A stretch of 64,000 bases of DNA. It comes from Pestalotiopsis fici W106-1 (lineage: Eukaryota; Ascomycota; Sordariomycetes; Amphisphaeriales; Sporocadaceae). The stretch lies in contig NW_006917099.1 in the NCBI RefSeq assembly GCF_000516985.1, positions 698,685 to 762,684 on the forward strand, written 5' to 3'. Made by a program: the position numbers and the translations under genes. Under the pieces are notes generated by a model. The model made no database searches and was not told the origin of the DNA. It saw only the letters and a program-made list of their open reading frames with translations. This document shows positions 54,270-64,000 of this stretch, in pieces (position 1 is the stretch's first letter; each line of letters starts with the position of its first letter).

Positions 54270-56670
54270 ATGGATGATGTCGTGGAGAAGATATCTAAAG
54301 CCTGTGAGCCGTGTAGGTCAGTAATTCGGTGTTATTTCTTTCCCCTTCCGGCATGTCTTGAGAGTGTGTTTTAGAGATAGCCTTGTCTTATTTTCGAATG
54401 CGTGCCCTTTGACTCTTGATTCGGCTCCGGTACGACCCGGAGAGAGCAATTACTGACTCCTATGGCTGGATAGGAAGAAGAAAGTGCGGTGTGACGGGAA
54501 GCGACCCTGCCGGCGATGCCAACGGCGGCCCGCCGATTGTGCCTATAGGGAACGTGCTAGGATTCGGAAATCGACACGTCAGAGCCTGAGAAATGCCCTA
54601 AACGAGGATCAAAGTATCGATGAGCTTCAGGGCGAAGGATCAATCGCCGAGGCCAGTGATGACGCTTCCAGGCCCAAGGAGAGAACCGAGCAAGCCCGGG
54701 CCCAGTTGTACCAGAGCGTTGCAGCCACTCATGGTAATGAGGCCGACTCGGTCGAGAGCTCGAGGCTGTTCTACGGGCCCTCTTCCCAATTTGCCTTTCT
54801 GCAGCAGTTGCACCGTGAGATCTTATGTTCCGGTACACAACAGACCTCTGGCGAACGCGAGGTGGCAGAAGGAGGCCCTGGTTTGGATCTTTTCGTGCAG
54901 AGATCCATCTTCTTTGGCACTCCACAGCGAACCCGGGCCAACCTGCTTCCATCTCATTCTTCCCTTCTGTCTGCACTTCCTGTTGGACAGGCTGTCGAGT
55001 TTTTAGCCGGATTCAAGGCAGCATCGTCCATAGTACCACTATACACGAACCAGGAGCTTGATGACTTGCTTCATCACTTTTACAGTGATGGCTCGGACTC
55101 GCCCTTGTCTCCGCAGAAACGGGCAATCACCCTGGCCATCCTAGCCATCGGTGCTTTGACGACCACAGAGACGGACCTTGCCGAATTGCTGCTCATCAGA
55201 GCAAAACAAGAGGCAGTCGTTTGCGATGATATGGCGAGTTTATCCATGATTCAGCTTTCAATACTCATTGCCATATATCAAATCAACATGGGTCGACCAA
55301 ATTCTGCATACATCAATCTCGGCGTCGCATGCCGCAAAGCCCTGGCAATGGGCCTCCACAAGGAAAGTCACATAAGCGTTCCGGCAGATATTTTACAGAA
55401 ACGCCGCATGACTCTATGGTGTCTGTATTTTCATGAAAGGTAAGCAATGCATTTGTTCTTACTATGAGATATCCTACTAAATTGAGAAATACTTAGGTGG
55501 CAAGCACTGGCACTTGGAAGAGAAGGATCTTTGAAGATGTCCGACATATCAGCACCCTTTCCAGACTCACAACCCGTGCTGGTCGGTCTGTGCAAACTGG
55601 CTCAGATTGCAGAAGATGGAGCAAGGCTTATATATGGACGAAGATACGACTCGCTTGGTCAGCTTTACGTTACTGCCGAGAAGATTGGTTCACGTCTCCG
55701 AGAATTTGCTGAACAAAACGGAATAGGATCCGCCGGGATACCCAACAAACATGCATCCAGGGGAACGGTGGCGTCTCTCCGATTGCATTTTGGTAAGTGC
55801 TTTCCCTGATCGCCCATCGCAATGCGTTCATCATTGACAACCAATAGTCTATTACCACGTGATCATGCTCACCTATCGGCCATTCTTGATCGCCGAGTCT
55901 GCCTTGAAGCCCACTTCTGGTGACAATAAGGAACCTGATGTGATGTGGCTTCGACAGGCATGCAGGTACGCAATCGATGCAGCCCAGGACTCGATAGTAT
56001 ATGCTGCATCGTCGTATAGGAAAGAGGGCACCTGCAAGGTATGCTCGATCCATTTTATCCGCACAAGAAAAGTCGCTAAAGTTATTGGTATTAGACACTG
56101 AGGTATAATGCGTTCTTTCTCGATGCGGCTTGCGTAGTACTCATGTATGACATGCTTCGACACCCGGCAAAACATACCTACAATGTCGACTACATACACA
56201 TGGCTCTGCGATGTCTGAGTACCATGATCCAAGACGAGCCAGTCACAGTAACACAAAACTCGGTCCAGCAGATCTTGCATCTGGTCGAACTCACCATAGC
56301 CAGCATTACCAATGCGCACAACCCTGCAGCCGAATTGACGTCCTTGGCGCCAGACACGGTGACGGATGAAGCCGCCAAAACTGCCGCCCAGATTTTGCCG
56401 CAGCTGAATACCCAGTTTCCTTCGCTCAATGCCAATCCGGCGAATTCATCTCAGCAATTCATCCACTTTAGCGGCGTGCCCTTTGTACCAAATCCAGGGA
56501 CTTTTGGCAGCTCGGCTGGTCTGGGAGACTCCAGTATGCCCTACGCTGACCCCTTTCCGTACTTTCAAAACGATGTGGTCACTACAGATCTCTTCAACTT
56601 CTTCCCGATAGACCTCATGTCGCCATATAACACCTCTAGTCTTGACGGAGCGGATCATCATACTACTTGA
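54270..56670 (+). CDS. Zn2Cys6 transcription factor with fungal-specific domain
   Basis: Five exons (54270-54316, 54474-55439, 55497-55792, 55848-56038, 56095-56670) join in phase into 691 residues. The zinc cluster has Cys at 12, 15, 22, 28, 31 and 38 (ACEPCRKKKVRCDGKRPCRR, then DC). The first intron splits the cluster after Arg16. The middle part is a fungal-specific transcription-factor domain: LLHHFY, NLGVACRKALAMGLHKE, then TLWCLYFHERWQALALGR, HVIMLTYRPFLI and CVVLMYDMLRHP. The tail is Asn/Pro/Phe-rich with probable activation function. It should be a nuclear DNA-binding activator. Its target is unknown; the adjacent dienelactone hydrolase and downstream secreted-protein gene are candidates only by position. 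Confidence 0.9.
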
Positions 56671-57466
56671 TACAAGCGCGACGCAATGCCCCATTGAACC
56701 CACAACCAAGACGGCCCCAGCAATGCAGTTAAACTTAAGGTAGTCTGTGTGTCGGGTAAGTCCTGCCCGGAAGTCGGCCGCTGCGCAAGGTCGCTGGCTC
56801 GAACGTTCCTATGCAGTTGTGTTGTTTTGTGGACCCAAAGGAGAGGCGGCATGAACTGAGCCAGGACGACCAATGCTACGACGGGCTGGCTGGGTCAGTC
56901 GACATGAGACTGCCATGGCTCAGGGCCAATTAGTATGACTCCACAAGGGTGTCAGCCGGCATAGGAACCGCCGATCTGCGCCACAGGGGATGGCGGCACA
57001 TTTGACAGATTTCCGTCGACAGAAGTTTGGATCAATGCCAGTTTGTTTAGGTAACATATTTTTATTGGGCCCTGTCGGGAACATTGTTGTAGTCTGAAGT
57101 GGTTCCGCTGTGTGGGATCCGCGACGTTCCATGCTTTGGCTGAGCTGGATTCATCTGATCTGGGGTTTCAGCGCCCGCGGGGCAGCTTCAAGCGACAAGG
57201 CCAAGCTAGGAATGATCGTCATCGAGGTCGGCCGACATGCAGCTTCATCAGACGTTTACGTATATTCAAGACGCCAGGAATGAAGAATATATATATCAAG
57301 ATCTATTCACCCATCTGACAAAAGGCTCTTCCTGTCAATCAACCACTCTTTTATTTGAATATATCGCATTCAACTATTCCGGCCCGGCGCCTTTCGCTTC
57401 TCGTAAATTCTAATAACACTCATTTTTACGGATCAGGACATTCGTTTCTACACTACAAAAGACATA
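56671..57466. other. intergenic, promoter of the BAS2-like gene
   Basis: 3' flank of the zinc-cluster gene and 5' flank of the small secreted protein gene. A TATATATAT run at 57288-57296 is about 175 bases before the ATG. No gene seen. Confidence 0.5.
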
Positions 57467-57928
57467 ATGGTTCGCATTAGCATCATTGCAACTCTCGCTT
57501 GTAAGTCCGATCCAATCTTTGCCCCGGTGGTCTCTTGGACTAGGTAGGCTGACATGTGTACTCAAGTCGCGATCGGCGCCATCGCCCTTACCCCCAACGA
57601 TGCCGGAGCTCGTGATGTTGGCAACGGCCAGGGCCAGCAGTTCACTACCGGAGGTTGCGTCTCGGATGCCGACTGCGCCGAGGGATGCTGCGCCGGCGGC
57701 GCCACCGATGCTCAGGGCAACGCCGTGGGCATCTGCTCGGGCAATGGTGCCGAGTTCCAAAACGTGAGTCAAAGAACATGAGCTGCGTTTCGATTATTTC
57801 AAGAACAAGGAGCTAATATTCGTCTTTTTCCAACCATGTAGGGAAAGACTGGCTGTGGCTTCGAGGACCCCAACGCCGCCCAGAGCATTGCCAATGCACA
57901 GAAGATTGTGGAGAAGCAGGGTTTCTAA
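57467..57928 (+). CDS. small Cys-rich secreted protein, BAS2-like
   Basis: Three short exons (57467-57500, 57567-57763, 57842-57928) give 105 residues. A signal peptide (MVRISIIATLAFAIGAIA) is followed by DAGARDVGNGQGQQFTTGGC. Six cysteines occur in the pattern GGC, DADC, EGCC, GIC and TGCGF, suggesting three disulfides. Size, Cys pattern and the NGQG and GKTGCGF motifs resemble the BAS2 (biotrophy-associated secreted protein 2) family of Magnaporthe and relatives; this comparison is from memory. Members are small apoplastic or interfacial secreted proteins, and homologues also occur in fungi that do not infect plants, so a host role is inference. The first intron lies inside the signal peptide, a common arrangement in fungal secreted-protein genes. 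Confidence 0.85.
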
Positions 57929-58425
57929 GCCAGCCGGCAGGCAAGGCGCTTATATCGTGAGAGGACTTGAATAGTCTTATTAAGGAAGCTTAATCGATTT
58001 TCATGATATCGAAGAATTGGTGATGCAAAAGCAGCACTAAAAGACCACAGTCCCGGGCTTTATAGGCATTGATGGGGATATTTCTCATCCACATGCAACA
58101 ATAATACATTTATTGCATACATACAATTGTGCCCCCTTCATATATATCGTCGGCGCAGGAGAAGATTGAGGCAGGTGTAGAATTACTGTTTGTCGCATTC
58201 TGCCGCAATACTCGAATACTTCTCAACTTCAGTGGCGTCTGCTTACCAGAATCATGCAATACGCGTATGCCTAAAGATAAAGCAGGCTGGCAGGTTCCCA
58301 CTAAACAGACATATTTGCACCCTGTATTTGGGGCTGGCGTTCCTCACTAGTGCATCCTAGCGGCGCAGGATGCGGAAAGACGTAATGCACGGCATTTTTA
58401 GCACAGCTAAGCACTACCGGGCTCC

Positions 58426-58437
58426 AATACGCGTATT
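58426..58437. promoter_or_regulatory. 12-bp palindrome AATACGCGTATT, one of three similar sites
   Basis: A perfect 12-base palindrome. A 10-base version (ATACGCGTAT) lies at about 58259-58268, and a near-palindrome (GAATACACGTATTC) at 58461-58474. ACGCGT is the core of MluI-cell-cycle-box type sites bound by MBF/APSES proteins, so these could be real binding sites. Function is inference. Confidence 0.3.
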
Positions 58438-58787
58438 CCTACCGCCTTATTACATGAGCAGAATACACGTATTCTCCATTTTTTTGCGGCACGTACTGAT
58501 CAGCTCAACCAAGGGTATCGCTCCGCCATCCTGTGTCAAACTCATCTGGTTCACACCTTTGTCGATCTTGAATCCTTATTCGTTATTTCCATAATTTTCC
58601 CACGTGGGTGTCTATCTCTTGTCTGAAAAGAGAAGCACTGCCCCTTGGCTAAGTTGGGAATCACACATGTATTATTGCTTCTTAGGCGGTGATCACACAT
58701 TGCAATACGCGCGATGGAAGAGTTCATCTGCAAACGGCCCCCAAGGGTCCCCCCAGGGCTGTATGGCACATTGGATCAATACATGAT

Positions 58788-58793
58788 TATAAA
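58788..58793 (+). promoter_or_regulatory. TATA box of the DUF7702-type gene
   Basis: TATAAA lies 151 bases upstream of the ATG at 58944, followed by a C/A-rich leader. Confidence 0.4.
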
Positions 58794-58943
58794 GTCTTGG
58801 CTTTCGCATCTCACAGGATTCCTCTTTACTCATCATCATCAACATCAGTGAATAAGCTACAATAGTTCACTACACCCAAGGGACTTGCAAACCCTGGTAT
58901 ACCATACATCTACAACCAGGCCGACCCACCTTGACCCACAACC

Positions 58944-59802
58944 ATGTCGACCGACCACTCATTGCCGGCGGCCATCTTGGCTATTGATATCCTGCTATCG
59001 TTCCCTGCCATTTACAACATCTTCAAGCATGGCTTACGACACGGCGCCATCCTGGGCTGGGCTTACTTTTTTATTTTCCTGACACTACGGATCGTCTCCA
59101 GCGCACTGCAGCTCTCAGACTCCAAGAGTAGTACAGCATCTCTGGTCGCCAGCATCGGCCTATCACCATTATTGCTTGCGACATTAGGTCTCGTCCACGA
59201 GTCGTAAGTATCGCCTTTACCCTTTTTGGTAATCATTGGACCCCCTGATACTAACTGCCTCCCTTAGCCGATCCTATGTTTTCGATAATCTCAACCGCAA
59301 GACGGAGGGAATCTGGGTACTCGTCCTGCACATACTCATTACCGGCGCAGTCGCCCTGACGGCCGCCGGCGCCTCGGGCATGAGCAAGCCCGACATCACC
59401 GACGCGGTCCGCACCAGGGACAAGAGGCTCGTCACGGTGGGCATGGTGGCCCTCCTCGTCAGCTGGATACTCGTCACTCTCGTGGCCGCGACGTCCTTTG
59501 TCGCGCGGCCCCGGGCCAACGCCGGCAACCCCGATATCAAGCAGGGCAACCGGCTGCTCTACGCCGTCTTGTTTGCCATTCCGTTTCTCGGAATCCGCAT
59601 CCTGGTCAGTTTGGTTTATTTCGCCACCATGAACCAGGATCTCAGTCCCGTTACTGGCAAGATGGGCTACAAGGTCGGCCTCGGCTTTATTGAGGAGCTG
59701 CTCATCTCCATTGCCTTTGTTGCGGCGGGCATCATGACGAGGAACATTGGCAAGAGCCGTACGCAAAAGGTGTCTACACAGGAGGCTGCTTGGGGTCGTT
59801 GA
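58944..59802 (+). CDS. seven-helix integral membrane protein, DUF7702 type
   Basis: Two exons (58944-59203 and 59268-59802) give 264 residues with about seven hydrophobic helices. Landmarks typical of this fungus-specific family are IYNIFKHGLRHGAILGW after the first helix, FIFLTLRIVSSALQL in the second, SPLLLATLGLVHES at the splice, and the C-terminal RNIG region. The layout resembles RTA1-like or small lipid-handling membrane proteins, but no biochemical function is known to me. A TATA box and compact promoter suggest regulated expression. The family name is from memory and should be confirmed by a profile search. Confidence 0.8.
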
Positions 59803-61606
59803 TTGTCAAAAATCATAATGAACAACATGGTTGCAAGCGATGGAGTTGGTTAGATACGGCCGTGCTAGGCATGGTCAATATTGTTTCTCTTTCCCAAGAC
59901 ATATCCTTGTATATATCGATCTGCTATTTCTGAACACATAAAATGTATATATGAACTCAAGAGATATCTTATTGTTTACATAAATGCTTGCCGACTTTTT
60001 TACGACTCTTTACAGTTGTCTCGTTCTGCGACATGCATGCATTTGCCGTAGAGCCTTGTATCAGTTGGAGATCAGCACCAAGGCAGTCAGAGCAAAAATG
60101 TCTGAATGCTAAAGAAAAAGCCTCCTGAATTTCTGTGTCAATTCAAAACTTTTTCGAAACATGACGAAAGAGGAAGAAGGCTGTCAATTATGGAAATTGT
60201 GCACGAATATCTTTGTGCTAGGACCTCAATGGAGCGAAACCTTTGAAGCTTTTGCGGGCGGTGCTTTAAGGTTATCGGCGGGTCAGGGACCTAGATCATG
60301 AGAGAGATCCATTACATATCCAATGTATATTGCGACATGCAACGCTTGGTCAGTTATGTACATAGTCGAGAGCGCATCCGCGTTATGCAAATTTGTCAGA
60401 CTTATCTATTGGACCAAAGCACATATGAGGCTCGGGTGCTACATTTATCTCCGGTGAGGACTTGAGGGATATATTTTTTACCGGGGAACATTGCAGTCCC
60501 CCTGTGAAACAAAGTAATGGCAAGGTGCATCACTCTCAGATGGTGGTATTTACAACAAGGCCATTAATACCCGTGATTTAGGTCCTAGGTAGCAGCGATG
60601 CCCCGCTTCCCCGCACTTTCCGGGGGGCTTAGTTAGAAGGCTCCGCTGGCAAGAGAACAATGGACGCGGGCCGCAGCTGGTGCTGCTCAATTGAACCAAC
60701 CCCACAAGACATTTGCTTTGATGCCCAGGGTCATGGACAGGGTGGCTGGACTATCCATCAGACCATTGAAACGCCCATCTCGTGCCACATTCGAGCTTCA
60801 GACGTTCGTTCGGGAATGAGGGGGAAAGATGGATAGCATGAGAGCGAGAGGGGGGAGAGCACGCGAGTCTCTACGCATATTCACACATATATCCCAAAAA
60901 GAGACGTTGCAACAAAAAAGACTACCCGGGTCCCAATTTCCCCCAGTGTCGTGTCGTCCATCTCCAACTGCTCGGTCGTTTTCTCGCCGATCCAATCACA
61001 ACCTTGCCTTGTGCTATTCTCGGCGTCATCTCATTCGTCCTCGCTCCATGAACATCCTATTCTGCTACACACCCCAAGCGCCAGTATATGTAGAAAGCCA
61101 CTTGGGGGATGAGCGGGGAGAGAGGAGGAAGAGAGAGGGGCGGCGGAAGAGGGGGAAACAAGAGACCAAGCGCCTGTTGTGATGACCTGTCGACTGTACT
61201 GGTGGTTATTCGGCTCGGGTGATGATGAATCTGGGTAATGCAGAACCAGGTAATGCTGGCGAGGTAGGTTGGGAGAATTGGTGAAAGGCAGAAAGCTAGA
61301 GTTCAGGGTCCATCCAATTCACCCAGCCCAGCCGTGCCAGCTTGCAACTACTCCCCGCGTGGCGTATTTTTTGTCCCTTCTCGATTGTTTTCCTCTCACT
61401 TTCTCTTGCTAGCATTCTTTTTTTTTTTGCCAGAGTTAAATTTCTTTTCAATTTGTTTCCATCTGTTCTTGTGAGCAGCTCAATTGCGAATGAATGACGG
61501 GTGATTGCCTTGGCCGGCCCTGTCATCCAGGCAGTCAACTTTGATCGTGCTCGCCTCCTCTTTACTTCTTTCACAGCAGCAGCAGCATAGTAGCTAGCAG
61601 TCAGCC
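59803..61606. other. intergenic, promoter and leader of the transhydrogenase gene
   Basis: No supported gene. Simple-sequence features are a purine-rich tract at 61118-61160 (GAGAGAGGAGGAAGAG), a T-run at 61421-61430, CT-rich leader sequence at 61370-61440 and CAG repeats at 61574-61587. Confidence 0.5.
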
Positions 61607-64000
61607 ATGATATGCCATCCGGTCCTGCGGCCAGCATTGGTCGCGAGCAGCGTCAGTTCACGCGCGACTGAACAGCTCGCCCGAGCTGCAACGTCGCGCA
61701 TTTTAGGTTCGTCGACGCTCCAATCCCCATCCATGCCTACCTACATACCTACCCAGTAGCGGCCTCTTCTTCATCTAGGTCGTTCATGCGTTCGTTCCTC
61801 TCTCCCACACACACTTACACATTCACACACACCCGCCTTATTTGTCCGCCATCTGTGCTATAGGCAGTAAGCACCATGTATGTAGTGTATTCCCTGTACT
61901 AAAGCACGCCTCTTAGCCACGCAGCCAATCGCGGGTCTCACCATCTCATGCCAGCAGCAGAAGAAGCAATGGCACAGTACCGTCGTCAGGAAGCCTGTTG
62001 TGTTACCAGCGGCTGTTAAGCATGAATGCCGTCAGCCTGCAGCATCAGCTTCATCTCGCATCATCCCCACGACCGCCTACTCCACGGTTGTAGAGCCGCC
62101 CTCAACGCCCTATGATGGCATTACGGTTGGCGTACCACGTGAAACTTTTGCCAATGAGCGTCGCGTGGCCTTGACACCTCAAAATGTGACACTTTTGAAG
62201 AAGAAGGGCTTTGCCAAAGTCATTGTTGAGCGCGGCGCTGGTACGCTGGCTGACTTTCCTGATGAGGCCTATGAGAATGCAGGGGCGACGCTCGTCGAAG
62301 CTGGCGGCGTCTGGGCCGCGGCCGATATTATTCTCAAGGTCCGAGGGCCAAACACTGCCGAGATTGATCGCATCAAGGAGGGTGCAACAATCATTTCATT
62401 CTTGCAGCCTGCTCAGAATCCGGACATTGTCCAGCGACTGGCTGCCCGTAATGTGACCTCGTTCGCAATGGACATGATTCCGCGTATTTCCCGTGCCCAA
62501 GTCTTTGATGCACTGAGCTCCATGGCAAATATTGCTGGCTACAAGGCTGTTCTGGAAGCGTCCAACAATTTTGGGCGCTTTCTGACTGGTCAAGTCACTG
62601 CGGCCGGTAAAATCCCCCCCTGCAAGGTTCTTGTAATTGGTGCTGGCGTCGCTGGACTGAGTGCAATTGCCACGGCGCGGAGGATGGGAGCCATTGTTCG
62701 CGGATTTGATACACGGTCTGCTGCTAGAGAACAAGTGCAATCACTGGGCGCTGAATTCGTCGAGGTTGAACTTCAGGAAGATGGCTCCGGTGCCGGTGGC
62801 TATGCCAAAGAAATGTCTCCCGAGTTCATCGCAGCTGAAATGAAACTCTTTACGGAACAGGCCCGAGAGGTTGATATAATCATCACAACTGCTCTGATCC
62901 CCGGGAAGCCCGCCCCCAAACTGATCACAAAGTCCATGGTAGAAATCATGAAGCCCGGTTCCGTCATTGTGGATTTAGCTGCTGAGGCTGGTGGCAACTG
63001 CGAAAAGACTGAAGCTGGAAAGCTGGTCACGCACAATGGCGTCAAAATCATTGGTAAGTAAAAGAGTTGTCGGCAATATTGTACATCGCCATTAACACTT
63101 TTCAGGCTACACTGATCTCCCCTCTCGGCTTCCCACTCAGTCTTCGACACTTTACTCCAACAACATTGTCAAATTTCTCCTGTCCATGGCACCAAAGGAA
63201 AAGTCCTACGGAATTGACTTTTCAGACGAAGTCGTGCGAGGTGCCATCGTCACAATGAATGGAGAAGCTATCCCTGTTGCTCCAAGGCCTGCTCCCCCAC
63301 CAGCACCAGTGGCAAAGCCCACGGCAGCCGTGGAGGAAGTGGTGGCTATTACTCCTTTCCAGAAGACCACAAGGGAGGTCACTGCTGTCACTGCTGGAAT
63401 GGGAACGGCTTTGGCTCTTGGCAAATTGACTGGACCACTCTTCATGGGAAATGCTTTCACTTTTGCTTTGGCCTCGCTCATTGGATATCGAGTTGTTTGG
63501 GGGGTGACGCCTGCCCTTCACTCGCCGCTCATGAGTGTCACCAACGCCATATCTGGTAAGTTCGGTATACTGCTCCATTTAATACGTGGCTAATGTTTGC
63601 AAGGAATGGTTGGTGTTGGCGGATTCTTTGTCATGGGAGGTGGTTATCTCCCCGAAACGTTTCCCCAGGTCCTGGGTGCGGTATCCGTACTCTTGGCCTT
63701 TGTCAACGTCTCTGGTGGATTTGTCCTCACCAAGCGAATGCTGGACATGTTCAAACGTGAGGACCTACTCTGATCCTTTTCTGTTATTTTGCTTACCATA
63801 CCCAGGTCCCACTGACCCACCTGAATATCCATGGCTCTATGCTGTCCCGGCTGCATTGTTTGGAGGAGGCTTCCTAGCTGCAGCTTCAACAGGCGCGGCC
63901 GGGCTGGTGCAGGCTGGATACCTCGTGAGCTCGGTCCTATGTATCAGCTCCCTCTCGGGCCTAGCCTCCCAAGCGACAGCTCGCATGGGGAATATTCTTG
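61607..64000 (+). CDS. mitochondrial NAD(P) transhydrogenase, 5' part (3' end off the window)
   Basis: Five exons are visible: 61607-61706, 61917-63053, 63106-63555, 63604-63756 and 63806 to the edge. They join in phase. Exon 1 encodes an Arg/Ala/Ser-rich start ([20 protein letters not shown]), suited to a mitochondrial presequence. Its donor (GTTCGT) is weak, so this first exon is less certain than the rest. Domain I starts near residue 75 ([20 protein letters not shown]). Its NAD-binding GAGVAG is at 275-280 ([20 protein letters not shown]), and [15 protein letters not shown] follows. A Pro/Ala-rich linker ([15 protein letters not shown]) leads into the membrane domain II ([20 protein letters not shown] and later helices). 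The enzyme couples proton entry across the inner membrane to hydride transfer from NADH to NADP+. The NADP-binding domain III lies beyond the edge. Confidence 0.9.

Larger units (their letters stand above)
57929..58943. other. intergenic with repeated ACGCGT palindromes
   Basis: No supported gene. Palindromic AATACGCGTATT-like words recur at 58257-58270, 58426-58437 and 58461-58474. The right end is the promoter of the DUF7702-type gene, with TATAAA at 58788-58793. Confidence 0.6.

Overview
The window comes from the nuclear genome of a filamentous ascomycete, most likely a Sordariomycete and probably Hypocreales. The evidence is that nearly every multi-exon gene has short GT-AG introns (46-170 nt), and that the gene content is typically fungal: Zn2Cys6 regulators, RTA1-like exporter, HET-NB-ARC-TPR receptor, extracellular intradiol dioxygenase, S1/P1 nuclease, BAS2-like secreted protein, class II cAMP phosphodiesterase and the fungal DIP2/Cps1 protein. 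Genes are mostly single units separated by 0.5-4.5 kb of non-coding DNA. I recognised no rRNA, tRNA, CRISPR array or intact transposon. The species call is inference.

Layout. 1-623: 5' part of a secreted, tandem-repeat, Gly/His-rich protein (minus strand, cut by the edge). 624-5115: largely non-coding, with one doubtful small membrane ORF. 5116-8342: two minus-strand enzymes, a DszC-like flavin-dependent acyl-CoA-dehydrogenase-fold monooxygenase and a SAM methyltransferase. 9499-10506: secreted S1/P1 nuclease. 11107-13607: class II cyclic-nucleotide phosphodiesterase with an unusually long first intron. 15235-18048: large intronless protein of unknown function, probably nuclear. 20749-26503: Cps1/DIP2 double adenylate-forming-domain protein. 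27371-30762: a convergent pair, Zn2Cys6 regulator and FAD monooxygenase. 30763-35338: 4.6 kb with no gene I can support. 35339-40548: full-length ABCC transporter. 41702-43043: RTA1-like membrane protein in six exons. 44330-45562: secreted intradiol dioxygenase. 46432-47334: class III (SIRT5-like) sirtuin. 47932-51226: NLR-type HET-NB-ARC-TPR receptor with near-identical 42-residue repeats. 52113-52954: dienelactone hydrolase. 54270-56670: second Zn2Cys6 regulator. 57467-57928: small Cys-rich BAS2-like secreted protein. 58944-59802: seven-helix DUF7702-type membrane protein. 61607-64000: 5' part of mitochondrial NAD(P) transhydrogenase.

The genes do not form one pathway. Three local themes stand out. 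Environment-facing products (repeat protein, nuclease, dioxygenase, BAS2-like protein, two transporters) suggest a host- or litter-associated lifestyle. Signalling and housekeeping genes (phosphodiesterase, Cps1/DIP2, sirtuin, transhydrogenase) are probably conserved in relatives. The fast-evolving element is the NLR, whose repeat array looks homogenised. The most promising less-described signals are that NLR, the repeat protein at the left edge, the 937-residue orphan and a cluster of AATACGCGTATT-type palindromes near 58.3-58.5 kb. Exon boundaries were worked out by hand from splice sites, reading phase and family alignment from memory. They have not been checked against transcripts.
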